A stretch of DNA of 64,000 nucleotides from Fibrobacteria bacterium (GTDB lineage: Bacteria > Fibrobacterota > Fibrobacteria > UBA5070). The notes under the pieces were generated by a model, which ran no database searches, was not told the DNA's origin, and saw nothing but the letters and a program-made list of their open reading frames with translations. How positions within the stretch are numbered: the first letter of the stretch is position 1; every line of letters starts with the position of its first letter. Below, one piece after another: positions 8,088 through 18,400 of this stretch. Where the stretch lies: positions 388,501 to 452,500 of the forward strand of contig JACKCV010000002.1 in the NCBI GenBank assembly GCA_020633825.1, read 5' to 3'. The position numbers were made by a program, and so were the translations under genes.

Positions 8088-8849
8088 TCACCCCATGTCG
8101 TAGTCGCGATGCGGAGGAAGCGAGAGATCGATCACCCGCAGAGGTGATGGCTTTCCTCCCTTGCCGAGGGATGCCCCGCCATCGTAGACACGAGGGATCC
8201 CCCAATGGCCGTTCCATACCTGGCCATCGTGATTGTGGCCGAAGAGGACCGCATGGATGGTGCAGCCGCAGGTGCGCAGCACCTCTCCCAGTTTTTCGGA
8301 ATCCTTGAGTTGATGGAATGGCCGTGGATGGAAGGGATGGTGGTGCAGATAGACCACCCGCCATTTCGCCTGACGGACATCGTCGCGTTCCAGCATGCGC
8401 TCGAGCCGGATCAGTTGCCGATCTCCCAGTTCACCCTCTGCCCAGAGTCGATCGTACCAGTGCAATTCCTCCGCGGTGGAGTCGAGACCCATGAACGCGA
8501 TGTCGTTGTGGAAATCGAGCTTGGGGTAGCGGACCGATTCGGTCCCGAAGAAGGTTCGCTTGAACGTGTCGACCAGATTCTCGTTCCCCAGGATGCCATT
8601 TCCATAATCGTGGTTTCCCGGCACCACCAGGACCGGGAAACCCTCCGCCTCCAGACGTTCCAACTGAACCTTGACCTGCGTGTGGAGCTCGGAATGGTTT
8701 CCATTGTGGACCAGGTCGCCGGTGATCACGATGGCGTAGTCCTTGGCTGGTTTCTTGTGGAAGACCAACCGATCGATGAGTTCCTCGAGGCTTTTGAGGG
8801 CGCCATCGTATCCATGGTGCAGGTCGGAAAGGTGAATGATCTTCGACAT
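8088..8849 (-). CDS. Calcineurin-like metallophosphoesterase
   Basis: Soluble 253-residue phosphoesterase with the full set of dinuclear metal ligands in order: DLHHG (Asp-x-His, about residues 9-11), GDLVHNG (about 44-50), PGNHDYG (about 77-83), a central LHHHPFHPRPFH histidine stretch, and FGHNHDG (about 203-209). This layout fits the cpdA/Icc-like cyclic nucleotide phosphodiesterase branch, although substrate assignment is open. Start at the ATG giving MSKIIHLSDLHHG, which places the first metal ligand at the expected distance; the upstream open frame is not family-like. Confidence 0.9.
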   Translation of the reverse strand: MSKIIHLSDLHHGYDGALKSLEELIDRLVFHKKPAKDYAIVITGDLVHNGNHSELHTQVKVQLERLEAEGFPVLVVPGNHDYGNGILGNENLVDTFKRTFFGTESVRYPKLDFHNDIAFMGLDSTAEELHWYDRLWAEGELGDRQLIRLERMLERDDVRQAKWRVVYLHHHPFHPRPFHQLKDSEKLGEVLRTCGCTIHAVLFGHNHDGQVWNGHWGIPRVYDGGASLGKGGKPSPLRVIDLSLPPHRDYDMG

Positions 8850-9574
8850 GACTTTCCTTTGCTGGGAAACAACCCATGGAGATTCGACGCGTCCTCGCCC
8901 GGGTCGAATTCCGTTTGGAAGGTTGGATGGGAATGGGCCAGGACCGGGGTCTCCAACGAATGCGATCCATCGCCGGTCACAAGGGGGGGCTTGGCTGGAT
9001 GCGGATGTTTCGGGAGCATCCAGGTCGAGGTGGAGGGTGCAAAGGGGAAACTCGGGAGGGGGATGTGCGCACACGTGACCAGGTGGCCACGTTCCTTGGA
9101 ACGTCCGCCTTTCCGAAGAGTAGGAAAGCGGATTCGTTTCGATCGATGGGATCCTCGGGAATGGGGAGGGAGCTGGCACCAGGTGATCCAGTCCACTTCG
9201 GACTGCTGAAGCCCGCTCGTTCGGCATCCGAAAACCTCCGCCTCGCGAATTCGGGGAGCGGACGCAACCATGGTTCGTCGAAAGGGACCCAACATCGATG
9301 GGGCATGGAGCCACGGGGCATTCTCGGAACCCCGGAATTCGCCAAGCCTCGGACGCGACACCACAATCGTGGGTAGGAATCACGGAGACCCGCACGAGTC
9401 GCGATTCCAATCCGGGGAACCTGGCCTCCCTTCCATTTTGTAAAGACCAGCCCTCTCCATCCGCGGGGCTCGGCGAGGGAAGTGGGGGTAGACTCCTTCG
9501 AATAGATCCAGTTCGTTCCAACCTTCTCGTGCGTACGCATGCGAGGAGAACGACGTTTCTCGAAAGGTGTCGTC
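8850..9574. other. Gene-free intergenic stretch between divergent genes
   Basis: About 725 bp between the metallophosphoesterase (minus) and the GH43-like gene (plus). Open frames exist on both strands, but none has family features, a convincing ribosome-binding site or consistent composition. The promoters of both flanking genes should be here; I could not identify them with confidence. Confidence 0.5.
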
Positions 9575-11323
9575 ATGGAAAGGTCCTTGCCCCCTCCGTC
9601 GGTCCTTCCTCGCTGTGCCGCAGCGATCGCGGTGCTTTCCATGGCTCCCTCCGCGAAATCCCTGATCGATTATTTCCAGCCGATGCCACCCGTGAGTCCC
9701 GTGACGTCCAATGCATGGGGGGATCCGGGCTCGAAGCCGAGGGATGTCGACAACGGCATCGAGGACAAGACCAACAAATCCTGGTCGTATTGGGACGGGA
9801 AGATCATCCAGGCGAAGGACGGCAAGTTCCACATGCTGCACAGTCGTTGGGCCCAATCGGCCGGACACTGGGGCTGGTTCGGGTCCGTCGCGATCCATTC
9901 CGTCAGCGACAACGCGCTCGGTCCCTACGTGGACAAGGGGTTGGCCTATTCCGACCAGAAGGGAAAGGGCCACAACGTGACGGCCATGGCCTTGCGGGAC
10001 GGCACCTACGCGCTGCTGATCAGCGAGACGCGTCCGGCCAGCATCTACACCGCTTCTTCATTGGATGGCCCTTGGACCTTCAAGGGTGAACTGAAATTCG
10101 ATGCCAACGGGTTCGACGACGACATGGTGAACTCGAACACCTGTCTGGTCGAGCGCCCCGATGGAAGCTTCGTGGGCATCTCCCGTCACGGTCAGATCTT
10201 CCTCAGCACCAGTGGGATACTCGGTCCGTACAAGCTGCAAAGCAACAGCATCTATCCGAATCTGCCGGGATTCAACAATGCCTTCGCCGAAGACCCGGTG
10301 ATGTGGAGAAGCGGAGGCAAATACCACGTCACCGTGAACTGGTGGGCGGAACGGAAGGCCCATCATCTCATGTCCGACGATGGAATCCACGGGTGGAAGG
10401 ACATGGGCCTGGCCTACGATCCGGACAGCGATTTTCTTCGCTACACCACCGGCGGGGTGAACCACTGGAACAAGATCGAGCGGCCCAACGTGGTTCTGGA
10501 CGAGGAGGGTCACGTTTCCCACTTCACCTTCGCAGTCGTGGATGCTCCCAAGGACGACGATCTGGCCAACGACAACCACAACAGCAAGGTGATCGTGGTG
10601 CCCTTCAACGGAAAGGCTTTCGATCGTGATTTCGGGGTTCCCGAGGAACCGAGTCCGGTTCCCGGCAAGGTGGAAGCCGAATCCTACATCGCCATGTCCG
10701 GCCTGGAGACCGAGCCCGACGAGGGAGGCGGGACCAATCTCGGGTTCGTGAACGATGGAGACTGGGCCGAATACAAGGTGGATGTCGCTGAAACCGGTCG
10801 TTACCTCCTTCGTGCGAGGTTGGCCACTGCCGCCGCGGAGGATGCGCTCATCACCTTCAAGTCCGCCTCGGGGGGCATCCTGGGGCGGCTCGATGTGCGC
10901 GCTTCCAGCTCCGACGGATGGCATGACTGGTATCTCGACTCCACCAGAGTGGAGCTGGCCAAGGGCGTGCAAACCGTGCGGTTGGAATTCACGGGGGGAA
11001 GCGAATACCTGTTGAACCTCGACTGGCTGGAGTTCACTGCCGAGATTCCAGTGGTCGGGACGCGACGTCCGGACAAAGGGAGCGGGTGGGGGCTCCAGGT
11101 CCGGCGGTCTTCGTCGGGGGCTTCTTCTTCCCTGGATGTCCGAGCGCCCTCGGAAAGTTCCTGGAACCTTCAGGTTTTCGATTTGCAGGGACGGGTTGCG
11201 GCCCACTCCCAGGGGCGAGGAACGGGATCGACAGGAGTGCTCCTCGGTCGAGGCGTGTACACGGTCCTCCTCGAAAGCGCGGGAGCCCCCGTCCAGCAGC
11301 AGCGCATCTCGATCATGCCGTGA
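9575..11323 (+). CDS. Secreted GH43-like beta-propeller enzyme with CBM6 and C-terminal sorting-like domain
   Basis: A 582-residue exported polysaccharide-active protein. Residues 1-40 form a signal peptide; a five-bladed propeller of the GH43/GH117 type follows (about 45-375; blade motifs YWDGKIIQAKDGKFHMLHSR, SNTCLVERPDGSF, AEDPVMWRSGGKYHVTVNWW, NKIERPNVVLDEEGHVSHFT). A CBM6 beta-sandwich covers about 380-505 (VEAESY, GFVNDGDWAEYKVDV, NLDWLEF), and the last 80 residues (SSWNLQVFDLQGRV, GVLLGRGVYTVLL) resemble type IX secretion C-terminal domains. The ATG at 9575 gives a proper signal peptide after GAAAGG; the more upstream ATG at 9539 would add a charged extension. Activity may be arabinan- or xylan-directed; subfamily unresolved. 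Confidence 0.75.
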   Translation: MERSLPPPSVLPRCAAAIAVLSMAPSAKSLIDYFQPMPPVSPVTSNAWGDPGSKPRDVDNGIEDKTNKSWSYWDGKIIQAKDGKFHMLHSRWAQSAGHWGWFGSVAIHSVSDNALGPYVDKGLAYSDQKGKGHNVTAMALRDGTYALLISETRPASIYTASSLDGPWTFKGELKFDANGFDDDMVNSNTCLVERPDGSFVGISRHGQIFLSTSGILGPYKLQSNSIYPNLPGFNNAFAEDPVMWRSGGKYHVTVNWWAERKAHHLMSDDGIHGWKDMGLAYDPDSDFLRYTTGGVNHWNKIERPNVVLDEEGHVSHFTFAVVDAPKDDDLANDNHNSKVIVVPFNGKAFDRDFGVPEEPSPVPGKVEAESYIAMSGLETEPDEGGGTNLGFVNDGDWAEYKVDVAETGRYLLRARLATAAAEDALITFKSASGGILGRLDVRASSSDGWHDWYLDSTRVELAKGVQTVRLEFTGGSEYLLNLDWLEFTAEIPVVGTRRPDKGSGWGLQVRRSSSGASSSLDVRAPSESSWNLQVFDLQGRVAAHSQGRGTGSTGVLLGRGVYTVLLESAGAPVQQQRISIMP

Positions 11324-11451
11324 AGCCTTCGGATAGGTCCTCGAATTCCTGACGGGCTTCTTGCGTTCTTCCGAGGGGACTCTGACCGGGCGCAGACCTC
11401 CAGCCCGAATCCCCGCCGCATCCCTGGGCCGTTTGCTGGAGGGCCGGTGGA

Positions 11452-11472
11452 GACCCCTCCGATGGAGGGGTC
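11452..11472 (-). terminator. Perfect hairpin at the end of the fibronectin-III lipoprotein gene
   Basis: GACCCCTCC (11452-11460), loop GAT, GGAGGGGTC (11464-11472). The hairpin abuts the stop codon of the minus-strand gene and lies between convergent genes, so it may end transcription from either side. It has no T run. Confidence 0.45.
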
Positions 11473-13336
11473 AGGGGACGACGATTTGAACGGTATTGTT
11501 GTTGATTCCGTAATTTCTCGCCCCGCTTCGATACTCGACTCCATCGATCTTGAAGACCATGTCCACGTTGTAGGTCAGGGTGTCTCCGGAGGCGTGGGGT
11601 GTGGTATCGCGCCAGGTTGTGATCCCCGGGGGTGTCCGGGCGACCTGCTGGAGGGAAGCCGAGCCTTCGGCCACCGATACCAGGTAGTCGGTTTCCAGTC
11701 CGCTGGGTGTCGGATGCCAGGTCAATTCGACCATCCCTCGATCGACGGTGGCGACGAGATCGATGTCCTGGTACTCCCAACTCCCCAACGAGACGAAGAC
11801 GCGATAGGTGTGGAATTTCCGGGATTCCTTTCCGGAATCTCCGACCGAGGAGACCGCGTAGAAATAGCCGAGCCAGTCGAATGTGGTCTGGTCGGTGAAG
11901 GTCGTGTCTGCGGGTGATCCGATCCAATGCCAGGTATCCAGCAGATCCCAGGCACTCATCCGATAGAGGCGGTAGCTCTTCGCTCCCTGGACCCTGTTCC
12001 ATCGGAGTCCGATCCCGTTGTGCACGGAGGTGTCCTTTTCGATTCTCGACGGGGGGTTCGGCAGACCGGACTGTCCCTGGGTGGAGGCTCGTACAGGTTC
12101 CCCGACTGCGGAAGGGTGTCCATCCGAGGTGAAAGCCGTGACCCGATACCATCGATCCGGGAGACCGTCGGGCAGGGAGTCGGCGAACTCCGTGGAGGTG
12201 AGCGTGTCGAGGGACGCGAACGTCCCCCAGCCGGAATCCGCAGAGGCCCACACGACGTATTTTGTCGCCTCCATTCGGGGGGGGGCGTCCTGGAGGGTGT
12301 CCCATCGCAACAGGATCCGTCTTGCGGTGTCGAGGTCGACCTTCAGGCCGGAGATCGGCGCGTACAAGGTCCGGACGGTGATGGTGTCGCTGGGGAACGT
12401 CCTCTGCCCTTCCACAAGGGCATCCACCCAGATCCGGTGCTTGGAGTTCGGTTCCATCCAGCCGAATTTCCCCCAGCGGAGGCTGTCCGGGGAATCCATT
12501 TCGAATTCGATCCCGTCCGCATGGAGGGTGTAGCTCGAGGCCTTCGCAACAGGATTCCAGGATACGGAACACCCGTTGAAGGAAACCTCCCCCGAACGCA
12601 CTCCCTGGGGCCCGGGTGGGGGGATGCGCCGCTGGAACACGTCGCTTCGTCGACTTTCGATCCCCTGGTCCATGGTTGCAGTGAGCGCATACCAGTAGAC
12701 CCGCCCCTTTTCGACCGCGCTGTCCCAGAACGGAGGGGTCGCCGCCGCGGCAAGGAGCGTCCAGTGGGTGGTGTCGTCGGCCGAGCGGTAGACCTTCACG
12801 ATTTGGTCGGGAGCGGCCGACCAATCCATCGACATGTCTCCGTACTCCCCTCCCGTGATGGTGAGCGAGAGCGGGAAATCGCCAGGAGTGGAATCCACCG
12901 GTTCGACTCCGTTGGTCCATCCCGAATCGGGGGAGCTGAACGGACTCCGTCCCTTGCGATTGTATCCCACCACCCGGTAGACATACCGGATTCCATGGCC
13001 AACGGTGGAGTCCCTCCACATGGTGCCTGCATAGCCGGGTTCGTCCGTTCCCCGTTCCCAGACCTTGGAAAACCGGGTGGAGTCGTGCGGGGCATCGGTT
13101 CCCTCTGCCCGGAAAACGGCATATCGATCGGTCTCCGAAGGGGGGGGCGGGGCGCTCCACCGCACCTCCACGAAGTCGGGAAACTCTCCCTTGGAGGCGA
13201 TCACGTCCGTGGGAGCATCGGGGGTCCGGTTCGTGGGCGAGGACGCGGAGGGGTTGGAGGAGGGTGCGTCGGAAGACCCATCGCAACCGATCAGGATCCC
13301 GAGGAGAAGGATGGAAACTGTTCGGGCAGTGCGCAT
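11471..13336 (-). CDS. Lipoprotein with about six fibronectin type III domains
   Basis: A 621-residue surface lipoprotein. The signal peptide ends in a lipobox (LLGILIGC), followed by a Ser/Pro/Asn-rich linker. The rest is a string of roughly 90-residue beta-sandwich repeats with the fibronectin III pattern, for instance PDFVEVRWSAPPPPSETDRYAVFRA, NGCSVSWNPVAKASSYTLHA, RRILLRWDTL and GIGLRWNRVQGAKSYRLYR. No catalytic domain is present, so it is probably an adhesin or spacer protein. The ATG at 13336 was chosen because it puts the lipobox Cys at about residue 17; a start 15 codons upstream is less likely. It is convergent with the GH43-like gene and divergent from the CE4 deacetylase. Confidence 0.8.
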   Translation of the reverse strand: MRTARTVSILLLGILIGCDGSSDAPSSNPSASSPTNRTPDAPTDVIASKGEFPDFVEVRWSAPPPPSETDRYAVFRAEGTDAPHDSTRFSKVWERGTDEPGYAGTMWRDSTVGHGIRYVYRVVGYNRKGRSPFSSPDSGWTNGVEPVDSTPGDFPLSLTITGGEYGDMSMDWSAAPDQIVKVYRSADDTTHWTLLAAAATPPFWDSAVEKGRVYWYALTATMDQGIESRRSDVFQRRIPPPGPQGVRSGEVSFNGCSVSWNPVAKASSYTLHADGIEFEMDSPDSLRWGKFGWMEPNSKHRIWVDALVEGQRTFPSDTITVRTLYAPISGLKVDLDTARRILLRWDTLQDAPPRMEATKYVVWASADSGWGTFASLDTLTSTEFADSLPDGLPDRWYRVTAFTSDGHPSAVGEPVRASTQGQSGLPNPPSRIEKDTSVHNGIGLRWNRVQGAKSYRLYRMSAWDLLDTWHWIGSPADTTFTDQTTFDWLGYFYAVSSVGDSGKESRKFHTYRVFVSLGSWEYQDIDLVATVDRGMVELTWHPTPSGLETDYLVSVAEGSASLQQVARTPPGITTWRDTTPHASGDTLTYNVDMVFKIDGVEYRSGARNYGINNNTVQIVVP

Positions 13337-13592
13337 CGGGAGGTTCTCCTTCGTCGGTTCCGGAATCACGGATTCTACCATAAATTGGGGCGAGAAGGAG
13401 CGGTGATGCCCCCTTTGGGGTGGTGAAAACCCGTCACCAACATGTGGGAGAAACGGGACGCGAATCGGATGTGCCCGCTTTAGACTGGTATCTGCTCACC
13501 CTTCGGGCCAGAGGGAGGTTTTCACTCGCCTCCCCCGTCAAATGGCGCTCGAAGCCGCTTCCGCAGGGTGGGTTTCCGAGAAAGGTTCCTTC

Positions 13593-14795
13593 ATGTCCGC
13601 GTTCACTTCCCACAAGGCCATTCTTCCCTTCCTGCTGGCCAGCGCAGGAATTGCCGGCCCCATCACCACCGTGCCTTGGAATGGTCATACGGGAGCGGTG
13701 AGTTTCACCTACGACGACGCGCGAAACAGCCAGATTCCCAACCTCCTGCCTCAACTGGACGGGCTAGGGATCAAGGCCACCTTCTTCATCACCAACATGT
13801 ACAGCTTCCCCTCCAAGAGCAGCGAATGGATCGAGGTCGCGAAGAAGGGGCATGAACTCGCGAACCACACCTCGAACCACAACACCCCCACGTCCGATAA
13901 CGTGCGGACCATGGCCACCACCTTGCGGGGGTTGAATCCTGTCGTGGAGGCCCTGACGCTCGCCTACCCCAATTGCACGGTAAGTGGGACCAGCGCGGTG
14001 GAAGCCGAGAATTTCATGGCCCGTGGATGCGGACAAACCACGTACGCCTGGAACAAGCAGCCTTCCGATTGGATGAACATCCAGGGGCTGATCCTCGGTC
14101 CCTCCAGCGCGGGGAACGGTGTCACCATGATGAACACCGCCAAGAACAACAATGCCTGGGTGACCACCATCGTCCATGACGTGGCCAACTCGCCCGACCA
14201 GTACAGCCTGACGCCCGCCGACAACAAGAAGATGCTCGACCAGGCGGTGGCGAACAAATTGTGGATCGCCACGTATCAGGACGTCGGGGCCTACTACCGG
14301 GCTCATTTCACCATGGACAACGTGAACGCCTCCGCGGGCAACGGACCCTGGGACCTGAAGTGGACCTCTCCGCATCCCAAGATGCCCCGCAAGGTGCTGC
14401 TCAAGGTGAAGCTCGACGCCAACACCTTCGGTGCGGCCAACTCCATCAAGGTGATGCAAAACAACCAGGAGATCACTCCCGAATCCGACGGTTCCTACAC
14501 CATCGATTTCATGCTCTTGGGCATGAAGGTCACCAAGGTCCCCGTCGGTGTGGCACGGGAACGTTCCCGCCTGGAGGGATTCCAGGTGCGGCGGGACGGA
14601 CGCGGCTTCGACGTCGAGGGGCCGGATGCCGCTCGGATCGACGCTTGGACCCTCTCGGGCAAGCACCTCGGGGCCACCGACCTCTCCGAGGGTGGGAAGG
14701 CTCGATTGGATGTCGAGGCGTCCTCCAGCGTCCTGCTGGTCGCCACCCGTGCCGGCGGCGCACGTTCCAGCCAGGTGGTCGGACCCGTCCACTGA
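13593..14795 (+). CDS. Secreted polysaccharide deacetylase (CE4, NodB fold)
   Basis: A 400-residue exported esterase. A signal peptide (about 1-21) precedes the NodB homology domain, which starts with motif 1 as SFTYDDA (usual TFDDG; both metal/catalytic aspartates present) and motif 2 as NHTSNHNTP (the H-x-x-x-H zinc ligands). The family removes acetyl groups from xylan, chitin or peptidoglycan; acetyl-xylan is likeliest beside a GH43-like enzyme, but that is inference. Residues about 275-325 are an extra beta domain. The final 80 residues (GFQVRRDGRGFDVEG, RIDAWTLSGKHLG) resemble the sorting-like C-terminus of the neighbouring GH43-like protein. The start after GAAAGG was chosen for the signal peptide. 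Confidence 0.8.
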   Translation: MSAFTSHKAILPFLLASAGIAGPITTVPWNGHTGAVSFTYDDARNSQIPNLLPQLDGLGIKATFFITNMYSFPSKSSEWIEVAKKGHELANHTSNHNTPTSDNVRTMATTLRGLNPVVEALTLAYPNCTVSGTSAVEAENFMARGCGQTTYAWNKQPSDWMNIQGLILGPSSAGNGVTMMNTAKNNNAWVTTIVHDVANSPDQYSLTPADNKKMLDQAVANKLWIATYQDVGAYYRAHFTMDNVNASAGNGPWDLKWTSPHPKMPRKVLLKVKLDANTFGAANSIKVMQNNQEITPESDGSYTIDFMLLGMKVTKVPVGVARERSRLEGFQVRRDGRGFDVEGPDAARIDAWTLSGKHLGATDLSEGGKARLDVEASSSVLLVATRAGGARSSQVVGPVH

Positions 14796-15349
14796 TCGCA
14801 TCGTCGGGCGCAAGAAGGTAATCCGGGCGCGCCTTGTGGTCTGACGGGGGGAATCCCTCTCGAACTGGCCGCTTCTGGGATCGTTCGGAGTCCATCTTCC
14901 CGCACGGGTGAGGTGCTTCACTCCTGAATTCCAGGTATGCTCCATCGCTCCCTGAGAGGAAGAGGCCGGAGCATCGGACGTTCGATGAAGAGGACGCCGC
15001 CATGGCCTTCGCAGGTCATCGAGACCCTGGTTTGCACATCCCCAGGTGCATAATCCAAAGCCTATTGCACCTTCCCGGTCGCCTGGAGGAATGGTATGGC
15101 GCGGTGATTCCTCGGCATGAATCCTCCTGCTCCGGGAAGCCGGGGTGAAGGTAGCGCAGACAGAGGTTTCTCCGGCCCCCCTGTTCCGGGTGGGTACGAG
15201 GAGGCGTCCTAGAATTCGAGGAACCCGATGCCTCCTGCAAGTTCGAACACCGTTTTCAGGAGATGGCCTGCCTGGAAGCATTGTGCTGTGGGGGGATCGC
15301 GGCGAAGGGAATCCCGGGCAATGATGGCAACCGTGGTTTCTCGAAGCGA
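14796..15349. other. Gene-free intergenic stretch
   Basis: About 550 bp without a supported gene between the CE4 gene and the promoter of the large hydrolase. Its one notable content is a 26-bp sequence at 14876-14901 that recurs exactly at 19467-19492 inside the downstream hydrolase gene. Confidence 0.5.
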
Positions 15350-15378
15350 CTTGAGAATGTCATCGATGCATGATACGT
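15350..15378 (+). promoter_or_regulatory. Sigma-70 type promoter of the hydrolase locus
   Basis: TTGAGA (15350-15355) and TACGTT (15373-15378) with a 17-bp spacer, about 60 bp before the start. An AGGAG ribosome-binding site at 15423-15427 sits 9 bp before GTG 15437 and 12 bp before ATG 15440. Confidence 0.5.
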
Positions 15379-15436
15379 TTCATGCCCCTCCGTCATTCTC
15401 TGATTCGCTCGACTGGTTGCCTAGGAGTCGAGCAAA

Positions 15437-18400
15437 GTGATGAACCACTTCCTAGCCTACCCCGAGGTTGAGATGTTCTCGTCCCCCCCCCAAGCGCTCG
15501 CATCTTCTCTTGCCTGGATTCGAGCGAAATGCTCGCATTCTTCTAGTGGGTTGCTGATTGCGTTGATTCTTATAGTCGCCGGTTCTTCTTGGGGTAGAGT
15601 GTATCCATTTCCAGACCAGGTCACTATGGTCGATTGGAATCGAACGGGTCAAATTGCAGGTCCAGGTGCCGATCCTGAAATTGTCAATACCTGTCAGGCA
15701 CCGATCAGCATCGAGCTCGATCGCGAACATTTCACCGCTGGGGTGGCAAGGGAGACGCTCACGGGGGACGATGCAGGAGCGTGCTTTATTTGGAAGGGAG
15801 GAGATGTCCAGTGGTTCAGGATTTACGCCAAGCTCTTGTTCACCGTGACTTGTGGGAGCGGGGCGAAGTTCCAGGGGTTCGCCTATCGCGATCTCGGCAA
15901 TGGCGATGGCGTCGGTGATGAAGGAGGTTGTTTACAGGAGAGGGAACCAACCTGGGAGACGCAGCATGTGACCTTGGAGGACGATGGGACGATTCGTGGG
16001 ATATTTTTCAACTATGACGATGGCCGTCGGGAGACGATCCGTCAATTCGACTTGCAATCCCTGGCGCGTCACCCCGAAATCTTGAACCACACATTCCCCT
16101 TGTTGCCATTCCCCGGGGGCGCTCGTGTCCTGCCCGATCCGGTCCTTTTCGTCCATGGTCTCGGGGAGCGTTTTGACACGGCGTGGGGTGTCGTGGAAGG
16201 CGAAAGAGCCTGTACACCTACGGATGTTGCGATCCTACCCACCCGTTCTCCATCGATGAATCCTGACCTGCAGACTTGGTTTCCAAATCAGAAATCACTG
16301 GGGATCACGGGGGAATTTGCATTTTCGGGCATCTGCGCCGAAGATGGACTGCCGCGGCAATGGAGGTCGGCAGCGCAGGAAATCGTGTATTGGGATGTGG
16401 TCTCGCCCTTTCCGCTCGAGGCTCCTCAGGCTTGGACCGACCTTTGGCAGAACACCCCACCATCCTTGCAGAGCTGGAGCTTGGAGGGAAATGACCTGGT
16501 TGGCGTTGTGGAAACGTGGATTCCGGAGAGCGAGCTAGACCGAGACCTGACAGGACTTGCCTGGGAAAGCATCACGGTCCGACCAGGGACGCGCACCACA
16601 GTCACCTCCGAGGATGTCTCGATCGCCATGGTCCGAGCGCATCTTGCCTTTCGCAAGCCCTGGCAGGATGTGAATTGGAGGCATGCAGGAGCGGTGCCGG
16701 AGGCTTCGTTGGCACCTCTGGCCTCGATTGATACACGGGTAGATCGGCCCTATCTCAGCGCCACCGCACCCGACATCATATCGCGGATCCAACGATTGAA
16801 GATGGGGGCGGACATCAATCAGAATGGATTGTACTTCTTCAACGGGTTTCGTCCGACTTCAACCGGAGGAGAATCCCAACCGCTTCCATGGTGGAACAAC
16901 GCAGGCCCCCAGTTCCCAGGAGCCCCGGGCGAAAGCTGGACCCTGTACGAGGCGTTGGAACAAGCACTCACGCGCCACTTTGGTGAGGCGTGGAGGAACG
17001 ACCCTTCCCTGCAGATCGATCTGGTCGCGCACAGCCAGGGGGGGATTACGATCCGAGAAATGCTGGCGAACGCATCGGGAACCAACCCGAACACGGGTCT
17101 GGCGATGCCTGTTGGTGTCACCAATGCCGCCAATCACATCCGGCGGGTCGTGACGGTCAATTCGCCCCATTTCGGGTCGGTGATGCCGACGGATCGAGCC
17201 TCCATTCCAAGCGACTTCAACAGCTCGGTAGGTCGCATGATTGATGATTGGGAGAACTTCGACAGGGAGCTGTTGGACGCGACGGTCGACTTGACGTTCC
17301 TCGGGGCGCTGGGTGCATCGATCGGGCAGATGTACTACTGGAAATCTTCCTTCTTGAAAATCGGGTACGACGCTTTCATCGAAAACCCGATTGAGCAAGG
17401 GGACTACGAAGCTATGAGATTCGGCGTTCAATCAGCCCCGGTTTGGGGTGCCATGGCTTTCACGGCAGATGCTTTGGAGGCGATCAGCCGTTTACCCGCC
17501 GACATTCGCCTGCGCACCACGGGAAACTGGCTTTGGCCCCAGAGCACCTTGGCCACCTGGGAGTACCCGTGGGGCTCGGAGAAGATCGATCGCTTTGATC
17601 ACGACTTCAATATGGGGTATTCCTTTATTGATCGGAGCCGGAGGGCGGGTGCGCACCTGGCGATCAATAGTGAAGAAATCCGTACGTTATTGGAAAACTA
17701 TCCAACCCTCCCTGATGGACGCGAATTGGATTTCCTTCCGCTCTACAGCACCACTGAAGGCATGGGGGACCTGATCCGCGATCTTGCCGTCAAGAATCTG
17801 GGCGACTACTGCGATCTCTCCCAGGATCTTCGCAATGCGGCTTGTTATGGAGGGTTTGAGGCGTTGCGATTGAACGGAGTATCCATGCACTATTTCCTGG
17901 ATCGTGTGGATGCCGATCTTCCCTTGGGAGGATTCCTCGACGACTTCACGAATGGTTGGTTGGCCAAATCCGATATGCTGGTGCAAGAGGAGAGCCAGCG
18001 GGCAACTCGAGAAGGAACGACCTGGAAGTCGAATCTGCATCCTGGCAAGTTCCAAGAGCCTCGCACCTACGAGGTGCGCCGATTCCTGACCGGAGGGAAG
18101 ATGCCCGATGCCATGGCTCCTCACGGCCCCATCTCCTCGATCTTCGAGAAGTCCTTCGCCGGACTGCGCCTGTCGGCGAACATCGATCTCGTGGGGGCCC
18201 CTTGGCTGGGGCACGATATCTATTGCGCTTTGGCTCCCGAGTGTCAGGATCTCCTGTCCAGCGCGACCGGGCACGTGGTCCGTCTCTCGTGGGAATCCGA
18301 AGTGAAGCCTGCCGCGACCTTGCCGGCGGGCCCTTTGGATGGACTCGTGCTGGAAGCAGCCGGTGTGACCGCCACGGGAGATTTTCGGTATGGTGTGATG

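Noticed and set aside
8876..9376. Open frames between the metallophosphoesterase and the GH43-like gene
   Set aside because: No signal peptide, domain or plausible start; composition as in shadow frames.
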